The notes under the pieces: generated by a model
Database searches by the model: none
What the model was told of the DNA's origin: nothing
What the model saw: only the letters and a program-made list of their open reading frames with translations
Program-made: the position numbers and the translations under genes
Source of the DNA: CAZLMW01 sp964560875
Lineage (GTDB): Bacteria; Myxococcota_A; UBA9042
Direction of reading: 5' to 3'
DNA length: 64,000 nt
NCBI GenBank assembly: GCA_964560875.1
Contig: CAZLMW010000012.1
Span: forward strand, 26,424-90,423
Part shown: piece after piece, positions 53,862 through 63,948 of the stretch
Position numbering within the stretch: position 1 is the stretch's first letter
Layout: the number at the start of each line of letters is the position of its first letter

Positions 53862-55538
53862 ATGAAGACGCTGCTCGCACAGATCAACACCACAATCACC
53901 GATTTCGAGGCCAACATCGCCGCCATTGCAGCCGCGTGCGATCACGGCCGTGAGCTCCAGGCCGACGTTGTACTGACGCCAGAGCTCGCGGTGTTGGGGT
54001 ATCCGCCGCTGGATCTCCTCGAAAACCCCCAGACGATGCGCCGGTGCCAATCCGCGCTGCCAGAACTGGCCGCCATGTCGCAGGGCCTGACGCTGGTTGC
54101 CGGAATCGCCCTGCCCAGCCGCCAAGACCAGGCTGAGGGCCGCGAACGACCCGCGATGAACGCTGCGGTCGTGTTCACCAACGGCGAGCACGTCGCGACC
54201 ATCGCCAAGCGCCTGTTGCCGAGCTACGACGTGTTCGACGAGGACCGCTACTTTCAACCCGGCGCCAAGCCCGGTGTCGTGACGATCGGCGACCGCCGAA
54301 TCGGCATCACGGTTTGCGAAGACATCTGGAACGAAGACGAGGTCGGCCCCACCCGATACGACGTCGATCCGGTAGCTGAGCTCGCGGCGGCCGGCGTTGA
54401 CGGGATTCTGAATCTTTCGGCGTCACCGTTCGATCTCGGCAAGGCAGCGCGACGCGTCGAGTTGGTCCGCACTATCGCCGTTCGTCACGGATTGCCGATC
54501 GCCTACTGCAACCTGGTGGGCGGCAACGACTCGCTGGTTTTCGACGGCCGATCCTTCGCATTGGACGGCACGGGCGCTCTGCTTGGCTATGCGGCGGCGT
54601 TCGAGGCATCCGAGCTTGTGGTCACCCTGCCCCGCGGAGCCGAACCTGCCGGCGCCGACGAGCCGGCGATTCCGCCAGAATTCGCGCCCGATCCGGCTGA
54701 CGAAGCCCGTGCGGCGCTGGTTCTCGGCGTCGCTGACTACATGCGCAAGTGCGGCTTCTCCGACGCCGTGATCGGCCTAAGCGGCGGCATCGACTCGGCG
54801 GTGGTGGCGGCCATCGCGGTCGAAGCGCTTGGCGCCGAACACGTGACGGGCGTAGCCATGCCCGGGCCGTACTCAAGCGAAGGGAGCGTCACAGACGCCG
54901 TCGCGCTCGCGAAAAACCTCGGTATTCGTTGCCCGACCGTGCCTATCGGCCGCGCGTACGAAGCCTTCAAGGGGATGTTGAGCGAAGAGTTGGCCCGGCC
55001 CGGCCGCGACAAATGGGGCGTGACCGATCAGAACATCCAGGCGCGCGCGCGTGGCGTTGTGCTCATGGCGATGAGCAACCACTTCGGAACGCTCTTGCTC
55101 ACCACGGGCAACAAATCCGAGATGGCGGTCGGCTACTGCACCCTCTACGGCGACATGAACGGCGGGCTCGCGGTGATTGGCGACCTGCCCAAGCTGCTCG
55201 TTTATGACGTCGCGCGGAGCTACAACCGCGATTTCGGCTGGATCCCGACAGAGACAATCGAAAAACCGCCGAGTGCCGAGCTCGCCCCCGATCAGAAGGA
55301 CTCCGATTCGCTGCCGCCCTACCCTGTTCTCGACAAGATCCTCGAGCGCCATGTCGTGCAACGCCGGAGCGTGGACGAGATCGTGGAGTTGGACGGATTC
55401 GCACACGCCGTCGTCAGCCGGATCGTGCGGTTGGTGGAGCGCAACGAGTACAAGCGCCGCCAAGCCGCGCCGATTCTTCGGGTGACACGCAAAGCGTTTG
55501 GTGGCGGGCGCCGGATTCCGATGGCGCGAGCGATCTGA
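53862..55538 (+). CDS. nadE: Glutamine-dependent NAD+ synthetase
   Basis: 558 residues from ATG 53862. The N-terminal nitrilase-type glutaminase domain carries the catalytic triad in VVLTPELAVLGYPP (Glu), KRLLPSYDVFDE (Lys) and ITVCEDIWNED (Cys). The C-terminal ATP-dependent synthetase has the P-loop GLSGGIDSAVV and LLTTGNKSEMAVGYCTLYGD. It makes NAD+ from deamido-NAD+ with glutamine-derived ammonia. Size is typical of the two-domain enzyme. The start is not marked by a strong ribosome-binding site. The 896-bp upstream region is noncoding. Confidence 0.95.
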   Translation: MKTLLAQINTTITDFEANIAAIAAACDHGRELQADVVLTPELAVLGYPPLDLLENPQTMRRCQSALPELAAMSQGLTLVAGIALPSRQDQAEGRERPAMNAAVVFTNGEHVATIAKRLLPSYDVFDEDRYFQPGAKPGVVTIGDRRIGITVCEDIWNEDEVGPTRYDVDPVAELAAAGVDGILNLSASPFDLGKAARRVELVRTIAVRHGLPIAYCNLVGGNDSLVFDGRSFALDGTGALLGYAAAFEASELVVTLPRGAEPAGADEPAIPPEFAPDPADEARAALVLGVADYMRKCGFSDAVIGLSGGIDSAVVAAIAVEALGAEHVTGVAMPGPYSSEGSVTDAVALAKNLGIRCPTVPIGRAYEAFKGMLSEELARPGRDKWGVTDQNIQARARGVVLMAMSNHFGTLLLTTGNKSEMAVGYCTLYGDMNGGLAVIGDLPKLLVYDVARSYNRDFGWIPTETIEKPPSAELAPDQKDSDSLPPYPVLDKILERHVVQRRSVDEIVELDGFAHAVVSRIVRLVERNEYKRRQAAPILRVTRKAFGGGRRIPMARAI

Positions 55539-55560
55539 CGATCGTTGAGCGGACCGTCAT

Positions 55561-55956
55561 CTATCCAGCGATGACAGCGATCCCGTCGATCTCCACGCGA
55601 ACGTCTTTGGGAAGTCGGGACACCTCGACAGTCGCGCGGGCCGGGTAAGGCTCGGACAGGTAGCTCGCGTACACCTCGTTGACCGCAGCAAAGTCGTTCA
55701 TGTCCGCCAGGAAGATGCCCGTCTTCACAAGGTTGTCGAGGTCACCACCGGCAGTTTGGAGCACCGCGCGCAGGTTCTTCATGACCTGGTGGGCCTGCTC
55801 GACGACGCCACCATCGACAACGACTCCCGTGGCTGGGTCGATCGCGACCTGGCCGCTGAGAAATACCTCTTTGCCAGCTCGGATCGCCTGCGAGTAGGGG
55901 CCGATAGCTGCAGGCGCGTAGTCGGTGGCGATCGCTTGCTTGCCGGGGTCGCTCAT
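55561..55956 (-). CDS. ridA: RidA family enamine/imine deaminase
   Basis: 131 residues from ATG 55956 (AAGGAACC upstream), matching RidA/YjgF length; the longer open frame start at 55995 is not used. Family marks: APAAIGPYSQAI, VFLSGQVAIDPATG, QAHQVMKNLRAVL, PARATVEVSRLP with the active-site Arg. It hydrolyses reactive 2-aminoacrylate and related enamines formed by PLP enzymes. Convergent with nadE; the groESL terminator lies just upstream. Confidence 0.93.
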   Translation of the reverse strand: MSDPGKQAIATDYAPAAIGPYSQAIRAGKEVFLSGQVAIDPATGVVVDGGVVEQAHQVMKNLRAVLQTAGGDLDNLVKTGIFLADMNDFAAVNEVYASYLSEPYPARATVEVSRLPKDVRVEIDGIAVIAG

Positions 55957-55985
55957 GTTGGTTCCTTCACATCTGGGTTTATGGG

Positions 55986-56030
55986 TCAAAAACAACGCGG
56001 GCGACTCGACCTGGTGCCGAGCCGCCCGCG
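55986..56030 (-). terminator. Rho-independent terminator of groESL
   Basis: On the minus strand, after the groEL stop, CGCGGGCG (56030-56023) pairs with CGCCCGCG (56003-55996), extended inside by CTCG with CGAG, and is followed by a T-rich run (TTGTTTTTGA, plus-strand A-run 55986-55995). A strong stem with T-tract. Confidence 0.8.
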
Positions 56031-56067
56031 CGTGGATTCCTGGCCGGAGGGCCGGACGACCGGTGCG

Positions 56068-57735
<1,668 letters not shown>

Positions 57736-57829
57736 GGTTTTCTCCGTGTGCGTTGCCGCCCGGGACGCTGTGCCCGGACTTAACTAGCCGCGTGGGCTGT
57801 CGGTTATTGGATCGGGACGATGCAAGCGA

Positions 57830-58117
57830 TCAGCCGAGGATCGCGAGCACCTCGTCTTCGCGCATGACGAGGTAACTCTCGCCTTTGAGCTCGACTTCGT
57901 TGCCGGCGTACTTGCCGAACAGGATGTGCTCACCGCCTTTGAGTTCCAGCGGGACGAGCGTGCCGTCGTCGAGGAGTTTGCCGGTGCCAACCGACAAAAC
58001 GGTGCCTTCGCATTTCTTTTCCTGCGCGGCTTCGGGCAGGAAAATTCCACCGGCTGTCACGGCCTCTTCGGCGAGGCGCTGGACGACGATGCGATCGAAA
58101 AGCGGCTTGATTTGCAT
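57830..58117 (-). CDS. groES: Co-chaperonin GroES
   Basis: 95 residues from ATG 58117 (GGGAG upstream). Typical GroES: IKPLFDRIVVQRLAEE, the mobile loop EAVTAGGIFLPEAAQEK, LDDGTLVPLELKGG and VMREDEVLAIL. It caps the GroEL ring. First gene of groESL. No CIRCE operator (TTAGCACTC-N9-GAGTGCTAA) was seen upstream, so control may be by sigma-32-type polymerase. Confidence 0.97.
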   Translation of the reverse strand: MQIKPLFDRIVVQRLAEEAVTAGGIFLPEAAQEKKCEGTVLSVGTGKLLDDGTLVPLELKGGEHILFGKYAGNEVELKGESYLVMREDEVLAILG

Positions 58118-58214
58118 GGGAGCCTCTCGTTGGGATTTTGTTTCGTTCAGAATTCGTTAGAAATCAGCGGGTTGCACTCATGAGCCAGCGCCCGCTTCCA
58201 TCCAGAGCGGCAGC

Positions 58215-58243
58215 AAGGTAGGAGAGCGGCCAGCCGTGTCAAG
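58215..58243 (-). promoter_or_regulatory. Candidate promoter of groESL (sigma-70/sigma-32-like)
   Basis: On the minus strand CTTGACA (from 58243) is followed, at 16-17 bp, by TACCTT (58220-58215). CTTGAC fits the -35 element of alpha/delta-type sigma-32 promoters as well as sigma-70 TTGACA; the -10 box is weak for both. The leader to groES would be ~90 nt. If sigma-32 type, the RpoH-like factor encoded at 24181-25002 could use it. Confidence 0.45.
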
Positions 58244-58291
58244 GGCGGATCGCGCAACTCGTCGCACAAGCCGCCAATCCGGGAGGGCCAC

Positions 58292-59971
58292 GTGTCCGAA
58301 TTGCTGCGTCGATCCAGCCATATTTCGCGCTTTCAACGGCGCGGCGCCTTGTTCCTGTACCACGATCTTTTTGGCTATCTGCTCGAAGGGTCAGCCGACA
58401 TCGCCGCCTTGATCGACGCGTTCGCGGAGCCGCGCGCGGCCGGTGACGTCATCGAACAGCACCGCCCGCGCCTGCCCGAGTCGGAGATGTTCGTATCTGT
58501 GCTCCAGCAGACCCGCGTGCTGGTCCACGCCGACACGGACGAGCTCGCGCCTTTGCTCGACCGCTACCCCGTCCGGGCCCGCTGGACTGTGATGCGCGCG
58601 CTGGCGGACGGCAGATTCGAAGGCGTGATCGGCCGCAACACAACGATCAAGCCGCGGATCGAGAAGCTGGACGCGTTCGAGTCGAAGGTCTGGTCCCGTA
58701 TCGATGGGGAAACCACGGTGTCCGAGATCGCCGAAGACGTCGGTGCATCCCCGCGAAGTGTCGCGAGAACGGTGGCCGCGTGGACGCACTCCGATCGCCA
58801 ATGGACGCGCACATCGGACGTCAAGATGTCGTTCTACGGGGGCACGCGCCGGCCTCCACCCTACCTCAACTCGACCATGCCGTTCGCCCCGCTGCCGGCC
58901 GGGACCGAGGCCACGCCGGACCCGTTCGAGTCCGGCGGCATCGTCGACCTCGGCGCGTACCATGAAGCAGAGATCACCGACGCTGACGACCAGTTCGACA
59001 GCGGTGAAACGACGCTCTCGCACATGTTTCGACAACCGCACCCGGCGTTCGCTGGTCGGTCCTATGGCGCGGCTTTCGCGGACGCGTTGGTGCGCGATGG
59101 TTTGTGGACGGCAAAAACGTCCAACGTGGTGGAAGTTGGCGGTGGCGTCGGATTCTTCGCCGCCGCCCTGCTCGACCGAATCGGTACAAAGATCCCGGCT
59201 CGATCCGCCGATGCGAGCTACACGATCGTCGAATTGAGCCCCGCACTGCAGGCCAGCCAGCGTGGAAAGCTCACGGATCGCGCCGAGGCCATCGAATATG
59301 TCCTGGGCAACGCAGAGGTCCTCGAGCTGCCGGACGGCTCGGTGGACCTGCTGATCAGCAACGAGGTCGTCGCCGATTTCCGAACCGCGCGCGTCGACCG
59401 AGGCGATCTCGACGATTTCGGCGGCCCAGAGACGACCGCGGACGAGACGCTGGACCTCATCGACGACGTTCGCTTGCCCATTGACGACGCCGACGACGAG
59501 TTCTTCATCAACCTCGGCGCGATGCGATTTGTGCAGCGCGTCGCGAAGGTCCTCAAGCCAGGGGGCGTCGCCGTGATCACCGAATTTGGCGATCAATTCC
59601 GCTACCCCGTCGAGTCTGTGCAGCTGGACCACCCGGAGTTCTCCATCCACTTCGGCCACCTGGCCCATGTCGCGGCGAAGGCCGGGCTTGCGACCGAGCT
59701 CAAAGTCGTCCCGGAATGGCTCGGGATGGACCCAGATGTGGCCGTAATCGCAACCGCTCGGACATGGCATCGAAACCTCGCGGCGCTTTTCGCCAGCGAT
59801 GGCGTCACGATCGAAAAGATCGCTTACACCCGCCCGATGCTCGCCGAGTTGGCCGGTGGGGATGCTGCGATCGACGCGATCGACTCGATCCGCTTTGAAC
59901 CCGCGGGACAACGGGCTTGTGGGTTGCGCCCGCACGAGTTCAAGGCTCTCATTGTCCGCAAGCCATCGTGA
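58292..59971 (+). CDS. MidA/COG1565-like SAM-dependent methyltransferase with N-terminal winged-helix domains
   Basis: 559 residues from GTG 58292, four bases after GGGAGGG. The catalytic C-terminal part (from ~270) has NVVEVGGGVGFFAAALLDRI (SAM motif I), YTIVELSPALQASQ, and LLISNEVVADF, which are the hallmarks of the MidA/NDUFAF7 family (protein arginine methyltransferases in mitochondria). The N-terminal ~200 residues are different: two helix-rich, PqqD- or wHTH-like segments (YHDLFGYLLEGSADIAALID; FESKVWSRIDGETTVSEIAE), which could be a peptide or protein recognition module. A Rieske protein gene follows after 21 bp, so the pair may act together. Divergent from groESL. Confidence 0.75.
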   Translation: MSELLRRSSHISRFQRRGALFLYHDLFGYLLEGSADIAALIDAFAEPRAAGDVIEQHRPRLPESEMFVSVLQQTRVLVHADTDELAPLLDRYPVRARWTVMRALADGRFEGVIGRNTTIKPRIEKLDAFESKVWSRIDGETTVSEIAEDVGASPRSVARTVAAWTHSDRQWTRTSDVKMSFYGGTRRPPPYLNSTMPFAPLPAGTEATPDPFESGGIVDLGAYHEAEITDADDQFDSGETTLSHMFRQPHPAFAGRSYGAAFADALVRDGLWTAKTSNVVEVGGGVGFFAAALLDRIGTKIPARSADASYTIVELSPALQASQRGKLTDRAEAIEYVLGNAEVLELPDGSVDLLISNEVVADFRTARVDRGDLDDFGGPETTADETLDLIDDVRLPIDDADDEFFINLGAMRFVQRVAKVLKPGGVAVITEFGDQFRYPVESVQLDHPEFSIHFGHLAHVAAKAGLATELKVVPEWLGMDPDVAVIATARTWHRNLAALFASDGVTIEKIAYTRPMLAELAGGDAAIDAIDSIRFEPAGQRACGLRPHEFKALIVRKPS

Positions 59972-59992
59972 CGTGGCGGCAAGGAGTGACTC

Positions 59993-60340
59993 GTGGTTGA
60001 AGAAGAAGGGCGCTTGGTGCTCTGCCACGTCGCCGATCTCGAATACGACGGACGCTTCCAGGGCGACGCTCCCGACGGTGAAGCGGTCCTTGTCATCCGC
60101 CACGAGGGAAAACTGGTCGCGATGGGAGCGCTCTGTCCCCATCAATATGCACCGCTGATCGGCGGCGAGATCGTCGATGGCGTACTCGAATGCCCGCTGC
60201 ACGGATGGCGATTCGCATTGGCCACCGGCGCCGATCCCGACAACCCATATGTGTGCGTTGCTCGCTATGAATGCGGCATCGAAGACGACAAGATCTGGGT
60301 CGGAAAAGCGCTGCCAATGGCGATGCCTGCCGCGGTCTGA
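59993..60340 (+). CDS. Rieske [2Fe-2S] ferredoxin-like protein
   Basis: 115 residues from GTG 59993 with AAGGAG upstream. Cluster ligands are C48-P-H50 and C67-P-L-H70 in the two boxes CPHQYAPLIGG and CPLHGWRF, the pattern of soluble Rieske ferredoxins of ring-hydroxylating oxygenases (NirD/BphF type). It lacks a signal peptide and membrane helix, so cytoplasmic. No oxygenase subunit is beside it; the methyltransferase upstream is the only close neighbour. Its stop TGA abuts the convergent radical SAM stop (TGATCA at 60338-60343). Confidence 0.9.
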   Translation: MVEEEGRLVLCHVADLEYDGRFQGDAPDGEAVLVIRHEGKLVAMGALCPHQYAPLIGGEIVDGVLECPLHGWRFALATGADPDNPYVCVARYECGIEDDKIWVGKALPMAMPAAV

Positions 60341-61432
60341 TCACACCGGCGGAAGCTCGCCTTTCCACACCGGCACGCCTCGCTCGGTCAGCAATTCGAC
60401 CAATTCGTGCAGGCGTTGTTGCTGCCACATCGGATCGCGGGCGTTGGTGAACCCGGCGTCGTTGAACAGCTCGGCAGCTCCGTGTTCGCCGTGCAGGGTG
60501 TCCAGGCTCACACTGTCGACGTTGGCGGCCAGGAGATCGGCCAGCCGTTCGGGCTTTCCGGGCAGCATGGGCTGGACGACCGCAAATGTATCGATGCCTT
60601 GTTCACGGGCCTGTGCAAGCAGCTCGAAGCGCTCGTGGGTGGCGGCAGCGAGCGGTTCGAAATGGCGGCGTGCCCAGTCATCCGCGGTCGGTATGGAGAC
60701 GCCGAAGGACGCGGTGGCCAGCCCCGCAAGGATGTCGAAGTCTCGGCTGGCGAGCGTGCAGCGGGTCAAGACGATGGTGCGCGGCGGGATTGGGCGGGAC
60801 GCGATCACTTCCAGGCACGCGCGCGTCAACTGATAGCGCTTTTCGACGGCGTGGTACGGATCGGAGCGAACCGGCGTGAACTTGATCGGCGCGGCCGGCA
60901 GCGAGTTCAGGTCCCGTCTCAGGGCATCCGCGGCATCGACGCGGACATCCACCCACGACCCCCAGGCTGCACGCGGGAGCCGAGCCGCGTCTCGAAACGC
61001 CTGGAGCCTGGTCTGCGCATAACAGAACCGACACCCGACGAGGCACCCGACGTACGGCTCAAGCATCCAGAATCGGTCGTTGCCCTGCCCCGCAGGTGCC
61101 AGGACCGAGCCGCCCGAGACCTCGCGAACGCGGCCGTGCGTTGCTTTCACCTCGATGCGCGCCGGCGGCAATCCAGCGCCCAGTTGTTGCCCAACCGCTT
61201 CGCAGAGCGCCAACCCGGTGGGTTCATCGGCGCCGGGAGGCCCGCGCCAGGCGATTGCGAGCTCACCGACGACCACAGCGTGAGGAGCGCCGGCAGAGAC
61301 AGGCACGCACTCGATCACGTATTCGCCGCACGGACCGCTCGTGTGGACCTCGAAGCGAAGGTGCTCAGCGAGGGCTGTGACTATATAAATTCCGCGCGCG
61401 CCCGCGTGGAGCCGTTGGCCGACCTCGATCAC
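60341..61432 (-). CDS. Radical SAM protein, SplB-like
   Basis: 363 residues from GTG 61432, with GGAGG upstream. The radical SAM cluster motif is C130-x3-C134-x2-C137 (CLVGCRFCYAQ). The following FTPVRSDPYHAVEKRYQLTR and the HFEPL motif resemble the SplB (spore photoproduct lyase-like) / Rv2578c-type radical SAM proteins. It has no twin cluster motif for a SPASM domain. The N-terminal ~110 residues are a separate, strand-rich region. Actual reaction unknown. Convergent with the Rieske gene, divergent from the HEAT-repeat gene. Confidence 0.82.
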   Translation of the reverse strand: MIEVGQRLHAGARGIYIVTALAEHLRFEVHTSGPCGEYVIECVPVSAGAPHAVVVGELAIAWRGPPGADEPTGLALCEAVGQQLGAGLPPARIEVKATHGRVREVSGGSVLAPAGQGNDRFWMLEPYVGCLVGCRFCYAQTRLQAFRDAARLPRAAWGSWVDVRVDAADALRRDLNSLPAAPIKFTPVRSDPYHAVEKRYQLTRACLEVIASRPIPPRTIVLTRCTLASRDFDILAGLATASFGVSIPTADDWARRHFEPLAAATHERFELLAQAREQGIDTFAVVQPMLPGKPERLADLLAANVDSVSLDTLHGEHGAAELFNDAGFTNARDPMWQQQRLHELVELLTERGVPVWKGELPPV

Positions 61433-61554
61433 CTCGCCTCCATCGCTACGGCAAGCTTCGTCGTCATACGCTTTCCGTCGCGCCTCGTGAAGCGGCCGGG
61501 GTGTTTACGATGGCGCCGCTACCTGCTTTCATCCGGTGGACCACTGGAGAGATG

Positions 61555-62991
61555 ATGGCAACCGACGCGAGCGACTACGGCGTCGCCGGATTCGATTCGG
61601 ATCTGCTGGACGCCGCGGTGCTGAAGAAGCACGCCAAGGCGCTCGATCGTGCCACGATGCTTGCTGCGCTCGGCCGCGGCAGCGTGGCGGTGAAGGTCAA
61701 CGCGCTCCAGATGCTGGCCATCCACGGCAAGATCACCGAAGGCGAAGCGATGAGCGTCGGGGTCATGCTGAAGGACTCCAGCGCGTCGGTTCGTAGCTCC
61801 GCCGCCCGGGCGATGGCCGCCGTTCAAGAGCCTTCGTGGGGTCTCAAGGCGCTCACCGACGCCACCGACGACGCCGACGAGACAGTCGCCAAAGACATTC
61901 GCAACACCGTGCAGAAGTTCGGCAAACCCGCGCTGCCGCTGTTGATCGCGGCCCTGAATTGTGACGGTGCTGTTGCGGATGTGAACGTCCTACCGCACAT
62001 CGTGGCGCATGGCTCCGCGGCGACCGAACCGTTGCTGGCGGCCCTCGCCGACGATCGTGAACGTGTCCGCACCAACGCCGTCGCCGGGTTGATGATGCTC
62101 GGCCCATCCACGCTGGTCTCGCACAAGGCCCAACTCAGTGCATTGGCGCGCGATAGCTCCGATGCCGTCCGCTCCATCGCGAGGCGCGCCATGAATGCCA
62201 TTTACCGTCAAACCAGCCCAGGCCAACCGGACATCGCACCGCCTTCACCCAAATTCGCGGACGAAACGATCAGCGCCGCCGACGTCAAGAAGCTCGCGAA
62301 GACGCCGATCGAGACCCTGCGGCACTTCGCTCGAGACGGCCGAGCGGTCGCTCGATACAACGCGTGGCGATGCGTCGATGCCGGCGGCGTCAACGACGAC
62401 TACACGATCGCCCTGGCCCTCGTCGCGATGAAGGACGAAGACGCGCGGGTCCGGGCAACCGGCTGCTCGGTCGTAACTTCGTGCAGCGACGAACGCCTAC
62501 ACGACGTGATCGACGGACTGGTGGTCAAGACGCTCGACAAGGACGTCGTGGTGCGCGACGCCGCATGGGCCGGGTTGGACACGATGAAGAAGCGGTCCCT
62601 GCCGGTGCTCGTCGACTTGATGGGCGAACGCGACCAGGACAAGGCGGCCAAACTCGTCGAGGCGCTCGCCGACCACGGCAGCGGCGCCACCAAGGCGCTC
62701 ATCGCGCAGATGGACCACCCGGGCCCGATCGAGCGATGGAATGCGGTCTTGGCGCTGACCCGCATCGGCGGCAAAGAGCTCGAAAAGGGGTTCAAGAAAC
62801 TCGTGGAGCTCCTCAAAGAGCCGTTCGACGCCGCCCGCGCGGCCATCGTCATCGCCCTCGGCGAGATCCCCGCACGCACGAAGAAGGACGCGGACGTCGT
62901 CGACGCCATCGAGTTCATGCTGGAGCACGACGCATCGCTCGCCGTGCGCACTGCGGCAGATCGCGCCCTGCGCTTCGTTCACGGCGCTTAG
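61555..62991 (+). CDS. HEAT-repeat protein
   Basis: 478 residues from ATG 61555, placed by GGAG five bases upstream (the ATG three bases before lies too close to it). The whole chain is helical repeats of about 35-40 residues, for example DSSASVRSSAARAMAAVQEP, DDRERVRTNAVAGLMMLGPS, and DEDARVRATGCSVVTSCSDE, with the Asp-x-x-x-Arg-x-x-Ala pattern of HEAT/PBS-lyase repeats. They form a solenoid for protein binding, common in myxobacterial and related genomes. No catalytic domain or signal peptide. Function unknown; possible partner unknown. Confidence 0.82.
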   Translation: MATDASDYGVAGFDSDLLDAAVLKKHAKALDRATMLAALGRGSVAVKVNALQMLAIHGKITEGEAMSVGVMLKDSSASVRSSAARAMAAVQEPSWGLKALTDATDDADETVAKDIRNTVQKFGKPALPLLIAALNCDGAVADVNVLPHIVAHGSAATEPLLAALADDRERVRTNAVAGLMMLGPSTLVSHKAQLSALARDSSDAVRSIARRAMNAIYRQTSPGQPDIAPPSPKFADETISAADVKKLAKTPIETLRHFARDGRAVARYNAWRCVDAGGVNDDYTIALALVAMKDEDARVRATGCSVVTSCSDERLHDVIDGLVVKTLDKDVVVRDAAWAGLDTMKKRSLPVLVDLMGERDQDKAAKLVEALADHGSGATKALIAQMDHPGPIERWNAVLALTRIGGKELEKGFKKLVELLKEPFDAARAAIVIALGEIPARTKKDADVVDAIEFMLEHDASLAVRTAADRALRFVHGA

Positions 62992-63060
62992 CCAACGCCC
63001 ACAGCTTTGCAATGGACCGGTTCCCGCCGGCCCAAAGTCGCCCGCTTCGAGGATTGACCC

Positions 63061-63948
63061 ATGTCCTACCGCAGCATTTTTGCCCCCGATCTGTTCGCGG
63101 GAAAGACCGCATTGATCACCGGTGGAGGCACCGGAATCGGCCGTTGCGTCGCTCACGAGTTGGCCAGCCTTGGGGCGCACGTCGTGATTGCCGGCAGGCG
63201 CAAGGAGCCGCTCGAAGAGACCGTCGCCGAGATCGCCGAAGATGGCGGCGCCGCCAGCTACGTCCAGATGAACATCCGCGACGAAGAAGCCGTGCAGGCG
63301 GTGATCAAAGAGGTCGTCGCCGACCGTGGCGCCATCGATCTGCTGGTCAACAACGCCGGCGGCCAATTCGCGTCCCCTGCGTCAGCCATCCGCGCCAAGG
63401 GCTGGAAGGCCGTCGTCGAGACCAACCTAAACGGCACGTTTTGGGTCACGCAGGCCGTCTTCAACGCGTCGATGAGCAAGAGCGGCGGCTCGGTCGTCAA
63501 CGTCATCGCCGAGATGCGCAACGGCTTTCCCGGCATGGCCCACACCGGAGCAGCCCGCGCCGGGGTCGACAACCTGACCAAGTCCCTCGCCGTCGAATGG
63601 GCCCGCCACGGTGTGCGCGTCAACAGCATCGCGCCGGGCAACATCCTCTCGAGCGGCATGACCACCTATCCCGAGGCGTTTTTGAAGATGGCGCTGCCGA
63701 TGCTGCGCGGCAATCCATCCGCACGCATGGGCACCGAAGCCGAAGTCAGCGCCGCGGTCGTGTTCCTCCTCAGCCCGGCCTCCGCGTTCACGACGGGTGC
63801 AACACTCTGGGTCGATGGCGGCAGTTCGCTGTGCAAGGTCCCCTTCGTGCCGCTCGACAAGCACGACAAGATGCAGCCATGGAGCGGTTTTCATCGCCCG
63901 ACCGAGTTGCCCGCCGTGCTCAAAGACGACTCGCTGAAAGACGACTAG
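63061..63948 (+). CDS. Short-chain dehydrogenase, 2,4-dienoyl/trans-2-enoyl-CoA reductase-like
   Basis: 295 residues from ATG 63061 (GAGG eight bases upstream). Rossmann NADP(H)-binding motif TGGGTGIG at 20-27, NNAG at 97-100, and PECR-type sequence HTGAARAGVDNLTKSLAVEWA. The active-site pair is unusual: where animal PECR has Tyr-x3-Lys, this protein has Asp170 and Lys174. RVNSIAPGNI follows. Related bacterial proteins reduce enoyl-CoA in beta-oxidation or anabolic steps. The MaoC-like hydratase at 32066 could act in the same pathway but is distant. From 63949 to the window end nothing can be assigned. Confidence 0.85.
   Translation: MSYRSIFAPDLFAGKTALITGGGTGIGRCVAHELASLGAHVVIAGRRKEPLEETVAEIAEDGGAASYVQMNIRDEEAVQAVIKEVVADRGAIDLLVNNAGGQFASPASAIRAKGWKAVVETNLNGTFWVTQAVFNASMSKSGGSVVNVIAEMRNGFPGMAHTGAARAGVDNLTKSLAVEWARHGVRVNSIAPGNILSSGMTTYPEAFLKMALPMLRGNPSARMGTEAEVSAAVVFLLSPASAFTTGATLWVDGGSSLCKVPFVPLDKHDKMQPWSGFHRPTELPAVLKDDSLKDD

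Noticed and set aside
58118..58290. CIRCE operator upstream of groES
   Set aside because: Only a half-site-like TTGCACTC was seen; the second arm with 9-bp spacer is missing.
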